A stretch of 64,000 nt of DNA from Sympetrum striolatum (Eukaryota > Arthropoda > Insecta > Odonata > Libellulidae). Under the pieces are notes generated by a model that worked only from the letters and a program-made list of their open reading frames with translations, was not told the DNA's origin and did no database searches. Below are positions 35,182 to 47,487 of this stretch, piece after piece. Numbering within the stretch: position 1 is the first letter of the stretch; each line of letters opens with the position of its first letter. Location: contig OX388345.1 in the NCBI GenBank assembly GCA_947579665.1, positions 35,555,849 to 35,619,848 of the forward strand, given 5' to 3'. The position numbers and the translations under genes are program-made.

Positions 35182-37559
35182 GGTATTAACTACGAATTAA
35201 ATCATGAATCGTAATGCTAAAAACGAGTTTTTTACTAATGAAAGTCTTTACCGAGCACCAACACAAAAATCTGACCTCAAGTTTAAAATAAGGATCATAG
35301 GATAAGAATAAATGAAATTCCGGTAGTTTTACTTTCGTCGTCTTCCCTAAAGATTGGTAAAATTCCATTTCTTGAATAAAAAAATAAAAAACAAGATATA
35401 TTCGTCGCTTTCAGCAATAAACCCAATTCGCCATGTAACCAACAGTTTCGAGTTACATCTCCGACAAACTAATCAGAGCGAACGCATTAAACTCCATCCT
35501 ATCCCTACTTCAGTTCATAAACGACTCGGAGAAGCACTCAGACATTCCATACAAGAAAAAGGAGCAATATTTACACTTCTGTCCTCCATTGGCGGCGGAG
35601 TTCGGCGTGCAAAATTAACGAAGAGAGCGAAGTTTCCCTTAATCTAGGAACGAGAGGAATTCCCTCTCCACTGCCGTAAAACAACTTTCCGCTATCTTCC
35701 CAACTCACGCGGTAAATCATGCAGCGATCTTCTACGGAAAATGTCAGTTGACGCAGCTCTACTTCGCTGCATTCCTCCCAAAGCCGCCTTTGCTCATTTA
35801 TTGATTCTAGCCTCAAAAAAATTGTCCTCACACACCATAAAATCGCTTCGGTGAGCTGTAAGATCTGAGATAGACGGAGCGTGTACGGGTAATAGACTTT
35901 AGTCGACCAATTAAACATTCCGTCGAAAATCGAACGGAAAACGCGGGAGATTTTGGTAGGATTCTCTGCATAACAAATGAACACTTTTGGTCAACGGCCT
36001 GGGGAAAATTTAAGAGCAAAAATATCTGTATGTATGGAAAAATCGAAATATAAAAACTAGGTTCGAAACTTTTTGAATTAAATATTATTTAATAAGAACT
36101 GAATATAAAATAGTAAAATAAATCAAAATATTGCAAGAGAAAATCTCATAGCATTGGAAAACATAATAAAGGGTAGTGTAGTATTTTTGTGATTGCTGAA
36201 TAATGGTTGGAAAATGTATATGCGATTATTGTAACAAGATCTATGATTTACAATGTATTTCGTGATTAGCTTATATTCGGTTTAAATTAATTGCAATGCA
36301 ATTAATGACAATGACCTATGGTATACATATTTTGTCCACCCTAGAAATTTATTATTATCAAAAGTATTAAAAACTCAACAACGCCTTATCCCAAATTTTC
36401 ACACAAAATTACTAGCTACAGTGAGATTCTGAGTAATGAATACTAAAAAACAAACAATCCGCTAAAGAGGATGGTCAAGCTAATCAGCGAACATTTGGGA
36501 ATTGCCAGCCATTTGGCAGCTCAATGAAGTGGTGGTAGTGGTTGTCGGACGAAAAAAAATTGCAAATACCTGATCTTTTTTCAACCAAATACGTTCAACA
36601 AAAGGACTTTTAAAATGTTTGTGCTATATTTATGAGAAGTATTCTCTAAATCGGATAGCAGTCATAGTAAAGTATGAGCAAACCGCCGGGACATACGAAA
36701 GAAATCACGCTTGTCGCCGTGATACTAGCATCAGAAGGCATTGCCCAGTTATATCGTTCGACGCTATTCAGAGCAATCATAAAAATATCTCCATATCATA
36801 AAATTTATTGCAATAAACTATATTTAAACCTACTCAATATGAATACCTATTAATTAATTTTATAGCGGATCACACAAGAGGAACTGACGCGGCGAATACA
36901 TGCCATAAATTGGTAATACTATCAAGATTATATCATTAAACCAGTACACAAATTCCGAAATGCTTTTTAAAATTGAAAGGTATCACAACATAGAAATATT
37001 AAAATACGATAAAAATTATAAATAAATATTGCGCTAAAGAATAACTTGTGCTTTCGGTGACATGAGATTGGAAGGATAGGTCCTTCGCATTTAAAAGAAT
37101 AATTTTAAGAATATATATATGTATCAGAATTCAAAAAAAAAACAAATAAATGGCGATGCAAAATTTTGTAATAATGGAATACAAAAATAACTACATTTTA
37201 ACCTTGCATTAATTATATAATTTGGAAAAATATTCAAATTTATTGAAGATCAATTGAAATCTTATGAATCAGTAGGAATCATTATCATTGAATACTTAAT
37301 GATTATCTTCCACTGTATGAGAATTTAAAAAGATAGCAATCCATAAACAGTCCTACCGGTATCACCGAATCAACAGAATAGCTAAAAGCAACGCAGCAAA
37401 CACAATTCCATAAGCTAAATCTAGTTCGATCTTAACTTATCCACTCTTTGTCTTTTGCTTGCCTAATTTTATAAATCTAGACCGGAGAACTTTAAATTAG
37501 ATTAGCCCAAATCCATCACTGAATTACACAACGAAAGGCAGAGACTAACAAAACATCTC
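35182..37559. other. Gene-free stretch with a mixed-composition part at 35.5-36.0 kb
   Basis: A 137-codon minus-strand frame (35571-35984) and a 97-codon plus frame (35354-35647) overlap in a less AT-rich part; neither is recognised. The remainder is AT-rich with nothing I can name. Confidence 0.4.
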
Positions 37560-38300
37560 CGCGAGGCGTAGCTCAAAAAATCAGAGCAAAAACCAGTCCA
37601 TCTCCCGCATGCGACAAAGATGAGCAGCCGGACAAAAAAAGAAAGCCGTGGAGCGACTTTTCTAATCCAACAGAAGAGAGAGCAACCGCTCCGTTTTAAA
37701 ACGACTTTACCTTGACGTGCATTCCGGCACCCTCTCCACGAACGGGGAAATTCCAGATTCCAGCTGGATTGGTCCTGAACTTAATCACGGTACCACGTGC
37801 ATCGGAAACCACATCCCCCCTCGGTTAATTAAAGATTTATTGCGGGTCCCCGTGACGGGATTTAATGCCGCAGATCCGCCGATTGGAAGTGAATTTTCCG
37901 CTCGTGCGCGCTCCACCGGCTCTCAATTTCACAGTGAGATGAATACATTCTTGGTGTGTGCTCGTGGGGTTGGTAGCCCCGATCATAATCCGCTGGCGAT
38001 AAACGAGCGCTGATAGAGAGTCAGGGGTCATCGGGTCGGAGGGGGAGCGGAGGTAAAGTGGAAGGCTCACTTTCCCTTCCGACCAGCTGAGGAAGATGTC
38101 AGCCACTGGGGACAATGGATGCCACAATGCGAGCGGATTCGGGAAATTCGTCTCCGTTGCGTCACAGCCGCTTTAAATGAGACCAAATGCGCGATTCTCG
38201 TTTCCTGGAAACGCGGTGATGCCATCAGAGACGTCGACCGTCCACGCATTAACGGAACTCTCGTGATGTAATGATCTGTGGGCTCATGAGCATAAACTAG
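37560..38300. other. GC- and CpG-rich block
   Basis: The block is clearly GC-richer than its surroundings. It contains homeodomain-type cores TTAATTAA and TTTATTG at about 37825-37842. Frames of 79-98 codons occur on both strands and overlap, so none is supported. A regulatory island is the simplest reading. Confidence 0.3.
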
Positions 38301-41300
38301 GTACATAACGCTCCAGTTACATTCATCCTGACGCTATAAGTAAAATTATTTCGTATCTTTTACACATTTTTTGCGACTACAGCCACCCACAGTAATTTCA
38401 ACAATACTTTAAAGATACTGCTAACTAAAATCAGGTTCCATAATAAAGGATCAGTTTAAAGTATTTCCTTAAGGAAACAGATTCTTTGGAGAGGTCTTCC
38501 AGATTCACTAGCTAAATTATTTCCTTTTCCTGCACAATTGCGAATTTCAGCAATCAGAGGCCATATGGACAAGGACCACATTGAGGCCTTATCTAGAGAT
38601 AAATCGAATGGCCTTCAGTTTGTGCCTAGTGGCAAATCTGTCCGTTCGTACTCGTATGTAGTCAATAATATCTGTTATTCCCTGAAAAATTCAAATATAT
38701 TGTTTTTTATTAATCAAAAGGACATACCGTTTTCCTATGGTTTGACAAAACTCCAAAATTTCTAAATAATATCATAATTAAGGTCTACATATCATTTATT
38801 TAAGATCTAGATAAAATCTCTACATTCCTTAACTCATATAGCAAATCAATGATGGCGGTACGAAAACATTACAAAATACTCAGCAAATAAGCTTGATTTT
38901 TTACTTAATATAGGCAGATAGCCGTCTTCAGCACTTAAAGATATTTCCATACACAGTAAACGGCAAATGACATGACAAAAAATACTAAACTTGATCGTGA
39001 CAACATTACAGTGCTCAACAGTATTTGATACAGCTGCTTTGAGGAAAACTCAGGTTAATTTCCTATACATATTTTAGCGTAAATAGGAGCAAAGCCCGAC
39101 ACAGCATAAACAATTCAGCTATAACTTAGTCGCAATACGGTATCAGATATTTTCCCTTCACGATACAATAACCCACTGGCAACCGGATTATTTCTTATCT
39201 CCAATACTTAGATTAAAATATCCTAAATTGAATTATATTTACATATATAACACGGAGTATCGTTTAAACAGATGGAAATTCTATTCATCAATTTAAAAAC
39301 GAAGCATAAGAAAATATTTTGCACAGCAGTGAAATACCTTGGGAAGGAATAATGCGAATGCTGGTGACGATAACGAGCGAGCGAGGGAGTGCTGCGGATA
39401 TTTCACTCAGGATAAGATTAGGTACACAGAGAACGGGGTCGACGACTTTGGAGGATGAAATAAAATTATGAATATGCGCTTCGTGATGTGAAGAGTGCCC
39501 AGAAGTTTCAATGGGGAAAAGTAAATTTTGAAGAAAACCCAACACAGCGTACTTTACCTGTATATCATACGAAGAAGTAAACTTCTACGGCAGTCGCTCC
39601 CTCTCATAAAAAATACTAAAATTTATGATCCGTCTCAAAGATAAAACAACCGAATGAGCTGTTGCTAGAAATGTATAATGTAATTAAATAGATCTTGGGG
39701 TTAAGGAAAATATTGCGCATTTAATTTAGTTGTCGATAGTAGTATTTTACTTTTACACTATTCTATCACTATTTTTTCTCCAAAAAGAATACTGTCTAAA
39801 TATAAAAAAACAACTTTCGTTAGCTATTATTAAAGCGAAAATAATTTTATTAGTTTTCTGCTATTGAAATGATCTACTGAGAAACAATTTCTAAGACTCA
39901 GCATACCAAAGATATTGATGTATGAATAAACAAGAGCAATTACTAAGATTTCATAAATACATTAAATAAATTAAAACTATGATACTTGTATTTTGCAATC
40001 TTTGTAGCTTACAACAATCTTCAATAAATTTCGACGCATTAATATAATTTATTTAATATTTAGAGTCACATTCAGAGCCTTTTTTCATTAATTGCATGAT
40101 GATATTTAAAAATATAAATTTAAACCTAAAGCGTTGACGCATTTAAAAGGTAAATCACCATGTAAAACTTATCAGTCTTCTCACAAAGACGTGTGAACCA
40201 GAAATATCTCACGCTTTGATTGTTCGCTACTCTCTTCCACTGGGAAGAAAAACTGCTGCAAAAATTTTACTATGAACGAAAATACATTTTAATTTAATAA
40301 TACTCGCTAAAACAGATTAAAACAAAAATCATACCACATTAAGGAATCTGAAAAGATCAAACATTACCGGGTATTCTCAAATCGAGATAGTTGTGAGAAA
40401 CCATTCCTTCATTTTTAAAACTTGCATTACAATTCCGAATTCCGATTAAAACAGTTAGTCTCTGGTAGCAATCAAGCGCAATCAGGTTACTCATACTAAA
40501 TTAGCCGTTCGAGTTTCAATTAAGTCGTAATTCAGTCCGACTGTTGGTAACACTTTTCCTGAACAGTAATGACTTTACAACCGTGACGCTCGCGAGTGAA
40601 AATACACAGCCGCTAAACAAATTTGAAATCAAGCGGAGGAAAGCAATAAAACCTCATGAATACCATCAATTTTGATTTTCGCTCATTTCGGTTGACGCAC
40701 TTCGGCGAGGAAGCCGCTGATAACGTACGGGCGGTACATCCCCCTTCAACGTCGCAATATCACTACCATGAGATGAAGAAACTTTGGCGAATGACTAATA
40801 GCACTGCTTCATTATAATTAGAATGCCGTTCCGTGACTAAGAATGATCGTTCCGGGAGTTTTTAATTACTCCTGATGAGGATTTAAAGACGCTTAATTAC
40901 ATCGGGAATTTGAAAGTCTTTGAGCTAAATTTTTGGTCGGCTATCTTATAAATGAGGGAAAGTTAGAGGTAGATTATCTACAGGATTTCGCGATCTACTT
41001 CATAGGTGAATAAACGAAGAGAATTAAGCCAATAAAATATATTGAACGAGAGTATAGACAGCGGTTTGAGTAAAAATTCTTTTGTAGCACATTTCTTGTG
41101 ATATTGTTTTCGTATTTTCTCTGCAACTGTATTGGCACATCTTTTAATTCCTACGGCAGGCATTAATGGTAGTTTATTCTATATATGGTGCAATTCATTG
41201 GTAGCGTATATTATCTGTAATGTATATTATATGAATATTTATGATTTGTGCCATGATTTTATTTATAGGTCGTAATTAGGGTATCTTTTATACTTCTTTT

Positions 41301-42363
41301 AACAATTTCTCTCGGTAGGTTAGTGCAGGATTTTCGCACCCTTTTCTTTCTGGACATTTTCCTGTTGTGGATTCTTTTTCCGAAGCCACACTTTTTTATC
41401 CGCATCTACATTTTTCCTGTCCACATTACTTTTATCAACCTTTGATTACTATTTCATGGGTCAAATGTAAAAAGAGATTCCTAAGTCTCAATTTCACGCA
41501 AAATAAAGAATTATTTACCTAAAATTTAAAACGAAAAATGAAAATCCTATACTGGATTGACATTAGAATTTATACATCGCCAACTCATATAGCAATATGA
41601 CTTACATCAACAAATACCAATTTAAGAGGCGGGAATTAGAATTATGAAATATTAACCAAACAAATGCCCATAAATATTCAAACTGTCTCCACAATGTTAG
41701 GACAATTCGAATCGATGGTCAGCCCATGCGTAAACAAAAGCATTAAATTTGGATTATGTTTTTTTATTTCTGTTTGTCTGTTACGAAAAAAACATGGTCA
41801 TAAAGATCCAAATACACGCATCCTGAGCGGTAAATTACGTAAAGAGGATGTCCGGGCAGAAAGTGGCGCACCTGCTCACCGTTTTTCGAAAAACAAGGAT
41901 GGATCCCTCGACCAAACAGAGCCCTAACACGAATTTCCAATAGAAATAACACCTACCGGCGTATGTCGACCCATATAATTGACTGCAGGATATGTACAAC
42001 ACCACCTATTCGATCTCGCAAGAGATGATGCCAAACAAAGGGATCTCGATGGAACAAAAGCAATGTGAACCACTCCTGACTAACAGGGATCGGTAACATA
42101 AAAAGTGAATTTTGATATTGCTACTTTGGCTGGACACCCACAAATAATGAAAATGGGAAAGCATTGAACATCCGATCATCTAAGAGATTTTCATGTGCTT
42201 GATGTGTTAAATTACATCCTATGGTTAACTGCCAATCGACTGTATGGGTAATGTATGAATAATAATTTAAGTAGGGTGGGGAAGGTAAAATTTTCTATAT
42301 GAAGTCCGAAAGATAAACTTTTTTAAGTACACACAGTAGAATACTTTCCTATGAACTATTAAT
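38301..42363. other. Gene-free AT-rich stretch
   Basis: No coding, RNA or clear repeat signal is apparent over about 4 kb. Slightly GC-richer patches occur at 39360-39450 and 40560-40760. A C/T-rich patch lies near 41330-41450. Short frames up to 87 codons (41664-41927) are not recognised. Confidence 0.45.
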
Positions 42364-42667
42364 TACTAAATGATGAGAATTATAGAATTCGTATCAATTA
42401 TAGCTCAATATTTTCGACTAAAACGAAAGAAAGTAGATACATTCATGCAGAGAACCAAGTTTTCAGTAAATCAATCGCTTTTGGACTCGAAAATCAGCCT
42501 CAAATCTTATCTTTCAGCTGAATTCAACTATTTAATTTTTAAATACTAAAGAATGAGAATTTTAAAACTCATATCAATTATAGCACAAAATTTATAATTA
42601 AAACTAAAGAAAATACATTCATACAGTGAACCAAGTTATAAATCAATCGCTTTTGAATTCGAAAAAA
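42364..42667 (+). repeat. Imperfect tandem duplication, unit 172-180 bp
   Basis: TACTAAATGATGAGAAT at 42364 recurs as TACTAAAGAATGAGAAT at 42544. The pairs ATCAATTATAG, ACATTCAT, GAACCAAGTT and AAATCAATCGCTTTTG follow in the same order in both copies, ending near 42492 and 42667. The offset shrinks from 180 to 172 through small indels. The duplication ends about 20 bp before the SINE-like repeat. Confidence 0.75.
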
Positions 42668-42686
42668 ACTTTGGCCTCGAATATTC

Positions 42687-42825
42687 TCATCTACATCTGC
42701 ATTAATACCCTACAAACCGCCTTTCGGCGTGTGGCAGGGGGTGTAAACACCAGTTGAATCTAAACCACTTCCTTATTCGGTTATTGTCGCGTATCGTTCG
42801 CGGAAAGAATGATTTTTTAAACTAA
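42687..42825 (+). mobile_element. Dispersed SINE-like repeat, 5' part preserved
   Basis: The copy starts TCATCTACATCTGCATTAAT and includes CCGCCTTTCGGCGTGTGGCA, a small hairpin (CCGCCTTTCGGCGT). It continues to GTATCGTTCGCGGAAAGAAT near 42810. I recall a widespread insect repeat with the same order of motifs (CATCTACATCTACAT, GTGTGGCAGAGGGT, TTCGCGGAAAGAATGA). The independent in-window support is the match of its 3' part to 3422-3459. No pol III boxes are obvious, so the SINE label is tentative. Confidence 0.6.
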
Positions 42826-43289
42826 AATCAAGTTTTTTCATTTTTAAATTTATATTGAAAATAGGGTCGATACAACCAATTATAATGAAACAGGTTATAT
42901 AAAAATTGAAACGGATCCATTTTGGAAATAATAGAACTAATTCGTCTAAATTATAGAAATTTTCCATTTTAGAATCGAATTATAAATAGAAAACCACCGC
43001 GGGGGAAAAAATAAATGAGAAAGGAATCTTTCTGAAAAATCTCATAGACCAAAAAAAGATTACGAAAAACCTTTTCTGGATAGCAATTTAATTTCCTCTT
43101 ACCGTCGACGAAAGACGACCATCATGTATTTCTGTAGTTGCAGACGTAGAAATTAAACCTAATTTCGCAGCCAGACGTAGCACACATTTCAGAGCAAGAA
43201 AGAGTAAAAAAGATTCAGCCAAGTCTCGGTGTACTATGGAGATAAAAAGGCTTTTAATCAGTCTAATCTCGAGACGTTAAAGGATGGAC
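42826..43289. other. AT-rich stretch without genes
   Basis: Nothing recognisable. Confidence 0.4.
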
Positions 43290-43920
43290 CAAAGAACGTG
43301 GAAGGGCCTCGGATGTCATCCCGAGAGAAGAGAGCGGCGTGACACGATGAAAATGGAGGTCCAATGAGAGAGGGCAGCGTCCCTAGGAAAGGGACTTCTC
43401 CCGCAGACCACTTTGATGTCCCTTTTCCTCCACGATTCGTAGTTTACATGAATGCATGAAGGGGGTAAGAGAAAAAAACGCGTCCTCATAATCCGGGTCA
43501 TTTCCATTGGAAATGAGGGTACGGGAAAAGGGTGCAACACTACCCACAGGAGTGTCACACGCACACGTTTTAATGCTGTGTGGAGGAGAGGGAATCGCAC
43601 TAATGCATTGTGGAGGAGGCTATTTGTCAGGATTTGAAGGGATCCGGGCGAAGAAGGGAGAATGAGGGACCAAGAGGATCTTAGGTGAAGTTGCCTCCGT
43701 TTGCCATCAGGGACTCTTCACGCGAAGGCAGCCGAGTAAAAAATTACCCTGAGGGGTAGACGGATGGAGCGATCGGTCTTAAATACCGGTCCGATCCAGG
43801 CGGAGACGTTATTTCAGGCGATTGAATTCCCACATAATCGAGGAACTCCGGGTATGCTGAAGTGAGGGAAAGACCAATTTTTCCATTAGCTCATCGCGCA
43901 CGTTTCGGCATGCTTAGGGA
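43290..43920. other. GC-richer, G-biased block
   Basis: The plus strand is rich in G and A with CpG. The direct repeats GTGTGGAGGAGAGG near 43578 and TGTGGAGGAGG near 43610 lie about 30 bp apart, each preceded by TAATGC. Frames of 61-94 codons on opposite strands overlap and are not supported. Confidence 0.35.
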
Positions 43921-44310
43921 AGAATGACGACGAGGAAATTCGTATAACTGATTTTTTTTACGCCTTCGATTATTTATACATGATTATATTACTCCAAGGA
44001 GGTTTATGACTCAGGGTTCAATCTTTGCGGCCGTCTAGCTGATGGATCGATGGACTGATGGGCACAGTAACCAGTATACTCACGCGGAAAATCGTTCCAA
44101 ACCTTAACTATGATTTTAATATAAAATTTCCATTGCATTTGCAATATGATATATAAAATATTTTTTTCGTGATTTCTGTTAGTTTCTACTGTAAATAAGA
44201 ATGAAAACAAATGTATGTAGGTATCAACGAAGGAAATTTTCTCAGATCAGTTGATGAGACTCGAAAATAACTTAAATAATGTAAGAAATTGGAATGCATA
44301 TAGAGATTAC
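43921..44310. other. Gene-free AT-rich stretch
   Basis: No separate feature is seen before the LINE-like 3' end; part of it may be the body of that element. Confidence 0.35.
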
Positions 44311-44361
44311 TTAGATGGAAGAGGAGACTTTTTAGTCTCAATCTCGCCTAATAAAGACCCC

Positions 44362-44391
<30 letters not shown>
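44311..44391 (+). mobile_element. 3' end of a non-LTR retrotransposon (LINE-like), copy 2
   Basis: TTAGATGGAAGAG leads into the stem-loop GAGACT-TTTT-AGTCTC at 44324-44339, then AATCTCGCCTAATAAAGACC and a (TAA)n tail at 44362-44391. The same order is found at 9823-9887. One stem pair differs between copies, G-C in copy 1 and A-T in copy 2, and pairing is kept. I remember similar 3' ends from arthropod LINEs. No reverse transcriptase frame lies upstream, so this copy is 5'-truncated. Confidence 0.7.
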
Positions 44392-44392
<1 letters not shown>

Positions 44393-44494
44393 CGATGTAA
44401 GATTCAGTAACAAAAAATAAGGAGATTGACTTATCCCCATTTAGCAGAAAATAAATTTAACAGCTCACTTTATCAAATCGTTGATTAGAAGAGA

Positions 44495-44512
44495 AATAAT
44501 AATAATAATAAT
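44495..44512 (+). repeat. Short (AAT)n microsatellite
   Basis: About six AAT units, 100 bp after the LINE-like (TAA)n tail. Confidence 0.7.
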
Positions 44513-45639
44513 GAATCGTCGATATACCGACAAGATTGAAACTGAAATTCTATACATCCATCTAACCCATAGTTATCAGGTAGAATAAGATTTTTTAAAT
44601 ATATTGTAACCATTAATTTGCGGAGATTATTCCTTTATCATACACAATTTCTCCAGTCTGAAGCTCTTCATATATAATATTTTAACTCCTTTCTTTCAGA
44701 TCGATCCGATGATACACCGAGGTCATAAATACACGAACTCACTTTTGGAAAACGTCCCCCCAGTTCTTCACAACTATGTGAGGGACGACAGTCAGAAAAT
44801 TCTTCACATATACTGCAAAGAGTCATCGCGTGCACTGTAAAATGATAGCATTCTTCGTAGGTTAAAAACCCTTTCATGTAAGGCGACCATAAGCTATAAT
44901 TGGAGAAGGTTTTAATACTGCACGGAGAGAATAAGAGCAATGGCAAGAGCAAAAACGAACCCGATGATGGCCGATAACATTTGAAGGCGAATGCGTCACG
45001 TGATTGTTGGAAGGACGTCAACGAACTTGAGGTATGTCGGCCCGTTTATCAAGAGAGTGCGCTATTTGAGGATAAAAAGGGCATGCGGTTGCAGAAATGA
45101 GGAAAATGTATGGGTCGTGGCAAAAAAGGGCGGCTCGTTTGAACGACGAAGCTATATGGAGGAAAAATGCATTCAGCCCCTGACGTATCTCCATAGCATC
45201 TCCCATGAACATTAAAGCGAGACGATTTATTCCTTTAGATTTCAAAATAACTATCCACTCAAAGAAGAAAGGAGAAATATATGAAGAAAGAGATCAATAA
45301 ATTCCATTTTTCTTTACGATACGGCTTTCAGGGAAAATTATCATCCATTTTACTCACTCTTCTCGCTTGAAAAATAAGTTGAAACAGTAGCTTTCAAGCT
45401 CATCGAGAATAAACAAAGGTTTCCTTCAGTCATTAGAAGAAAAACATTTCTCCGCTCTTCTTCCGAAGATGAATCATTTCTTAAGTAAGTATAGAATCAC
45501 AGTTGATGGACGAATCCTCAACTATATAAAATTCCATAATATAAAATTAAATATTCATATAAACACTCCACTAGAGAATATTGACTGATGGAATATTTAG
45601 CAATTCATTTTAAAAAGTGTTTCGACAGCTAAGGTAATT
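44513..45639. other. Gene-free stretch, mixed composition at 44.7-45.2 kb
   Basis: A 117-codon minus-strand frame (44668-45021) contains a hydrophobic run and several cysteines, but I see no family resemblance. Two further frames overlap at 44991-45245. None is supported. Confidence 0.35.
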
Positions 45640-45649
45640 TTGTACGAGT

Positions 45650-45722
45650 GGGTCCCCACCGGGAATCGTACACAATTGCTTTTAACAAAGGTGAAAGTGT
45701 TACCACCGTAGCCATCCTGGAG
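45650..45722 (-). mobile_element. tRNA-like head of a SINE or a tRNA pseudogene (minus strand)
   Basis: Read on the minus strand, TGGCTACGGTGG matches the pol III A-box TRGCNNARYNGG at 10 of 12 positions. TGTACGATTCC, a degraded B-box, lies about 45 bp further on, the spacing of a tRNA without a long variable arm. It continues CGGTGGGGACCCACTCG. The cloverleaf is imperfect, so this is not a working tRNA gene. The element boundary and tail on the lower-coordinate side are not visible. Confidence 0.5.
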
Positions 45723-46379
45723 TCCTTGCGTTATTTCATAAGTAGTAATGTTTATGTTAGTAATTTTATTACAAATAGCTTAGGGAAATAAAACTACGGA
45801 TGTCCTTTATCTATACTAGATGAAAATGTCCCATCTATATTTGACGAAACTTATTTTAACCCCAATTTATTTTATGTGTCGCCATCGACGAACAATTTAG
45901 AAACCCGAGAAAAATGTGATAGCATAATTCAGTTTTCCAAGGTTCGATATGAACAGTACTTGTGAATTCTGAACATAAATGTTGTAAGTATCCCCACTTA
46001 TCGCAAAGCGATAATGCCGCACGCTGGCGTAATAAATCTGTCTTAATAAATAATCCTCCAAATATTTTCTCTGGTACGATTATTCGAATATTTCTGGGAT
46101 GAATTTAGGAGAAAAATATCTCAACTTTGAATCTGCTACATTTTCCAAAAAGGAAACCGCTGCGACCATAAACTTCGAATAAGGAGCAAATGCGTCGAAC
46201 AGCCTTCGATAAAAATAACGAATATTCCACAAAATATAAATCAAAACTTATCCAAGAGGGAAACCTTCAGAAAAAAAACACAAATAAATAAAATCGCGGT
46301 CCCTCTCCAAAGCAACCTTACCCAAAAATAATCTCTTTCCAATTTTCTGTAAATCAAAGTCATCGAGAGACCACGTTTC
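45723..46379. other. Gene-free AT-rich stretch
   Basis: No coding, RNA or repeat signal is apparent. Confidence 0.45.
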
Positions 46380-47070
46380 GCAACGGAAATAAATCTCAAT
46401 CAAAAACGGGCGATGGAATTAACGCGAACCTTTCATTATTCGACACTTTTGGCGAGTCGATACCGACCAAAAGATCGATCTATCGATTCGTAAACATACT
46501 CCGCTCGAACCGAATTTAACATCACGACGGAACGCACGAACGCTGTAAAAATAAAAAGAAGTCCTCGAGACGGATCGGACCATTTTTAAAGCTTCTCCCG
46601 AGTTATCGAGGTCTGCAACGCGTACTTGGGCCATAAATCTTAGCACGTGTAGAATAAAACGTACCGAGTGCGAAAAAAATCAGAGCAATCAAAGACGTCA
46701 CTACGGCCCATGAATAAAAGTCGGCTGTTGGAAGGAGATCGACCGTTTCATCATGATCCTCCGGAATTAGCCTCCGATACGTGACCGAAGCCCTCTCCCT
46801 CCTCTTAACTACCCCTATCCCGGCATTCACCTCCAGCCGACCCTTCTCCATTTCCCCAAAACATCTCCTTTCATGCCGCCTGTAAACCAGACGCATACCC
46901 CGGTCTCTTTATCGCTCATCCTTTTAGTCCGGCGCTACTAGTGACGCGGAGCCTTCAATTGGTGGGAACGCAGTTTTCAAGTCGTTAAAATCGCCGGACC
47001 GCTATTTCGGGAGGTAACGCTACTGTTTCCTTCGGCGGCGTGGCGGACAGTGTCCGTGGACACCCCCTCT
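46380..47070. promoter_or_regulatory. CpG-rich island, candidate promoter region of a minus-strand gene
   Basis: CpG density is high over nearly 700 bp, unlike the flanks. On the minus strand a CCAAT motif occurs near 46955, upstream of the coding candidate at 46665-46851. No TATA box is evident, which is common for CpG-rich insect promoters. The far end (47000-47070) is also CpG-rich. Confidence 0.3.
46665..46851 (-). CDS. Candidate first coding exon with a membrane-anchor-like segment; product unknown
   Basis: The minus strand from 46851 reads MEKGRLEVNAGIGVVKR, then an Arg-rich part, then an acidic part (PEDHDETVDLL, about residues 30-40). A hydrophobic segment follows (WAVVTSLIALIFFALG, about residues 48-63). 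The layout suggests a short cytoplasmic tail followed by a signal-anchor or first transmembrane helix. The ATG context is favourable (GAAATGG). An upstream ATG at 46896 extends the frame by 15 residues, and an in-frame stop lies five codons before it. The frame reads on to a stop at 46603, but CACTCG-GTACGT at the 46665/46664 junction is a usable splice donor giving a phase 1 intron. Nothing downstream in the window confirms a second exon, and I recognise no family. Chance is a real alternative: the frame is short and lies in GC-rich DNA. Confidence 0.25.
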
Positions 47071-47084
47071 AGATGTCTTCAAGG

Positions 47085-47180
47085 ACCGAAAATTTCGACC
47101 AAGGCCCGGCCCATTCGTCGTCGAGCCCAAACCCAACCCGGCCCGAACGTAGAAACAAATTTACCTTTTCAAGCCCGACC
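47085..47180 (+). repeat. C/G-rich low-complexity patch (GCCCGGCCC and CCCAAACCC type)
   Basis: GGCCCGGCCC, GAGCCCAAACCCAACCCGGC and AAGCCCGACC form an irregular array of six-base-like words. A related patch lies at 47725-47782 in the same orientation. Similar GGGCTT/GGCCCG hexamer-like arrays occur as low-complexity repeats in insect genomes. Confidence 0.5.
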
Positions 47181-47487
47181 GACTCGAAATGAACGTAAAT
47201 CGCCCTATAAATATTCGTTGTGATTTGGGAATACATACATGTATTTTACTTCTACAGTAATGCCAAAATATCTTTAGAAATTAAATTAAACTTGTGGAAG
47301 GGTACCGGGGAGATGTATATTAGATTTGTTGTAGTGTTGCGATGTCCGAATACTGTCTGGGGGTACTGATGATAATTTTGGAAATTTGTTTGTATGTAAC
47401 GTCTGGTATGAGGGATTGGGGTTAGAATTAAGTTTCACATAGACATTATTTGGAGCTGCCGCAGGAAGAAATTCCACTTGCAGCATT
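47181..47487. other. Gene-free stretch between two low-complexity patches
   Basis: A 75-codon minus-strand frame at 47286-47513 is not recognised. The stretch from 47280 to 47487 could be the body of the retroposon whose possible tail follows. Confidence 0.3.

Noticed and set aside
44668..45021. 117-codon minus-strand frame resembling a small Cys-containing secreted protein
   Set aside because: The hydrophobic stretch is not at the N-terminus, the cysteines show no regular spacing, and no relative is recognised.
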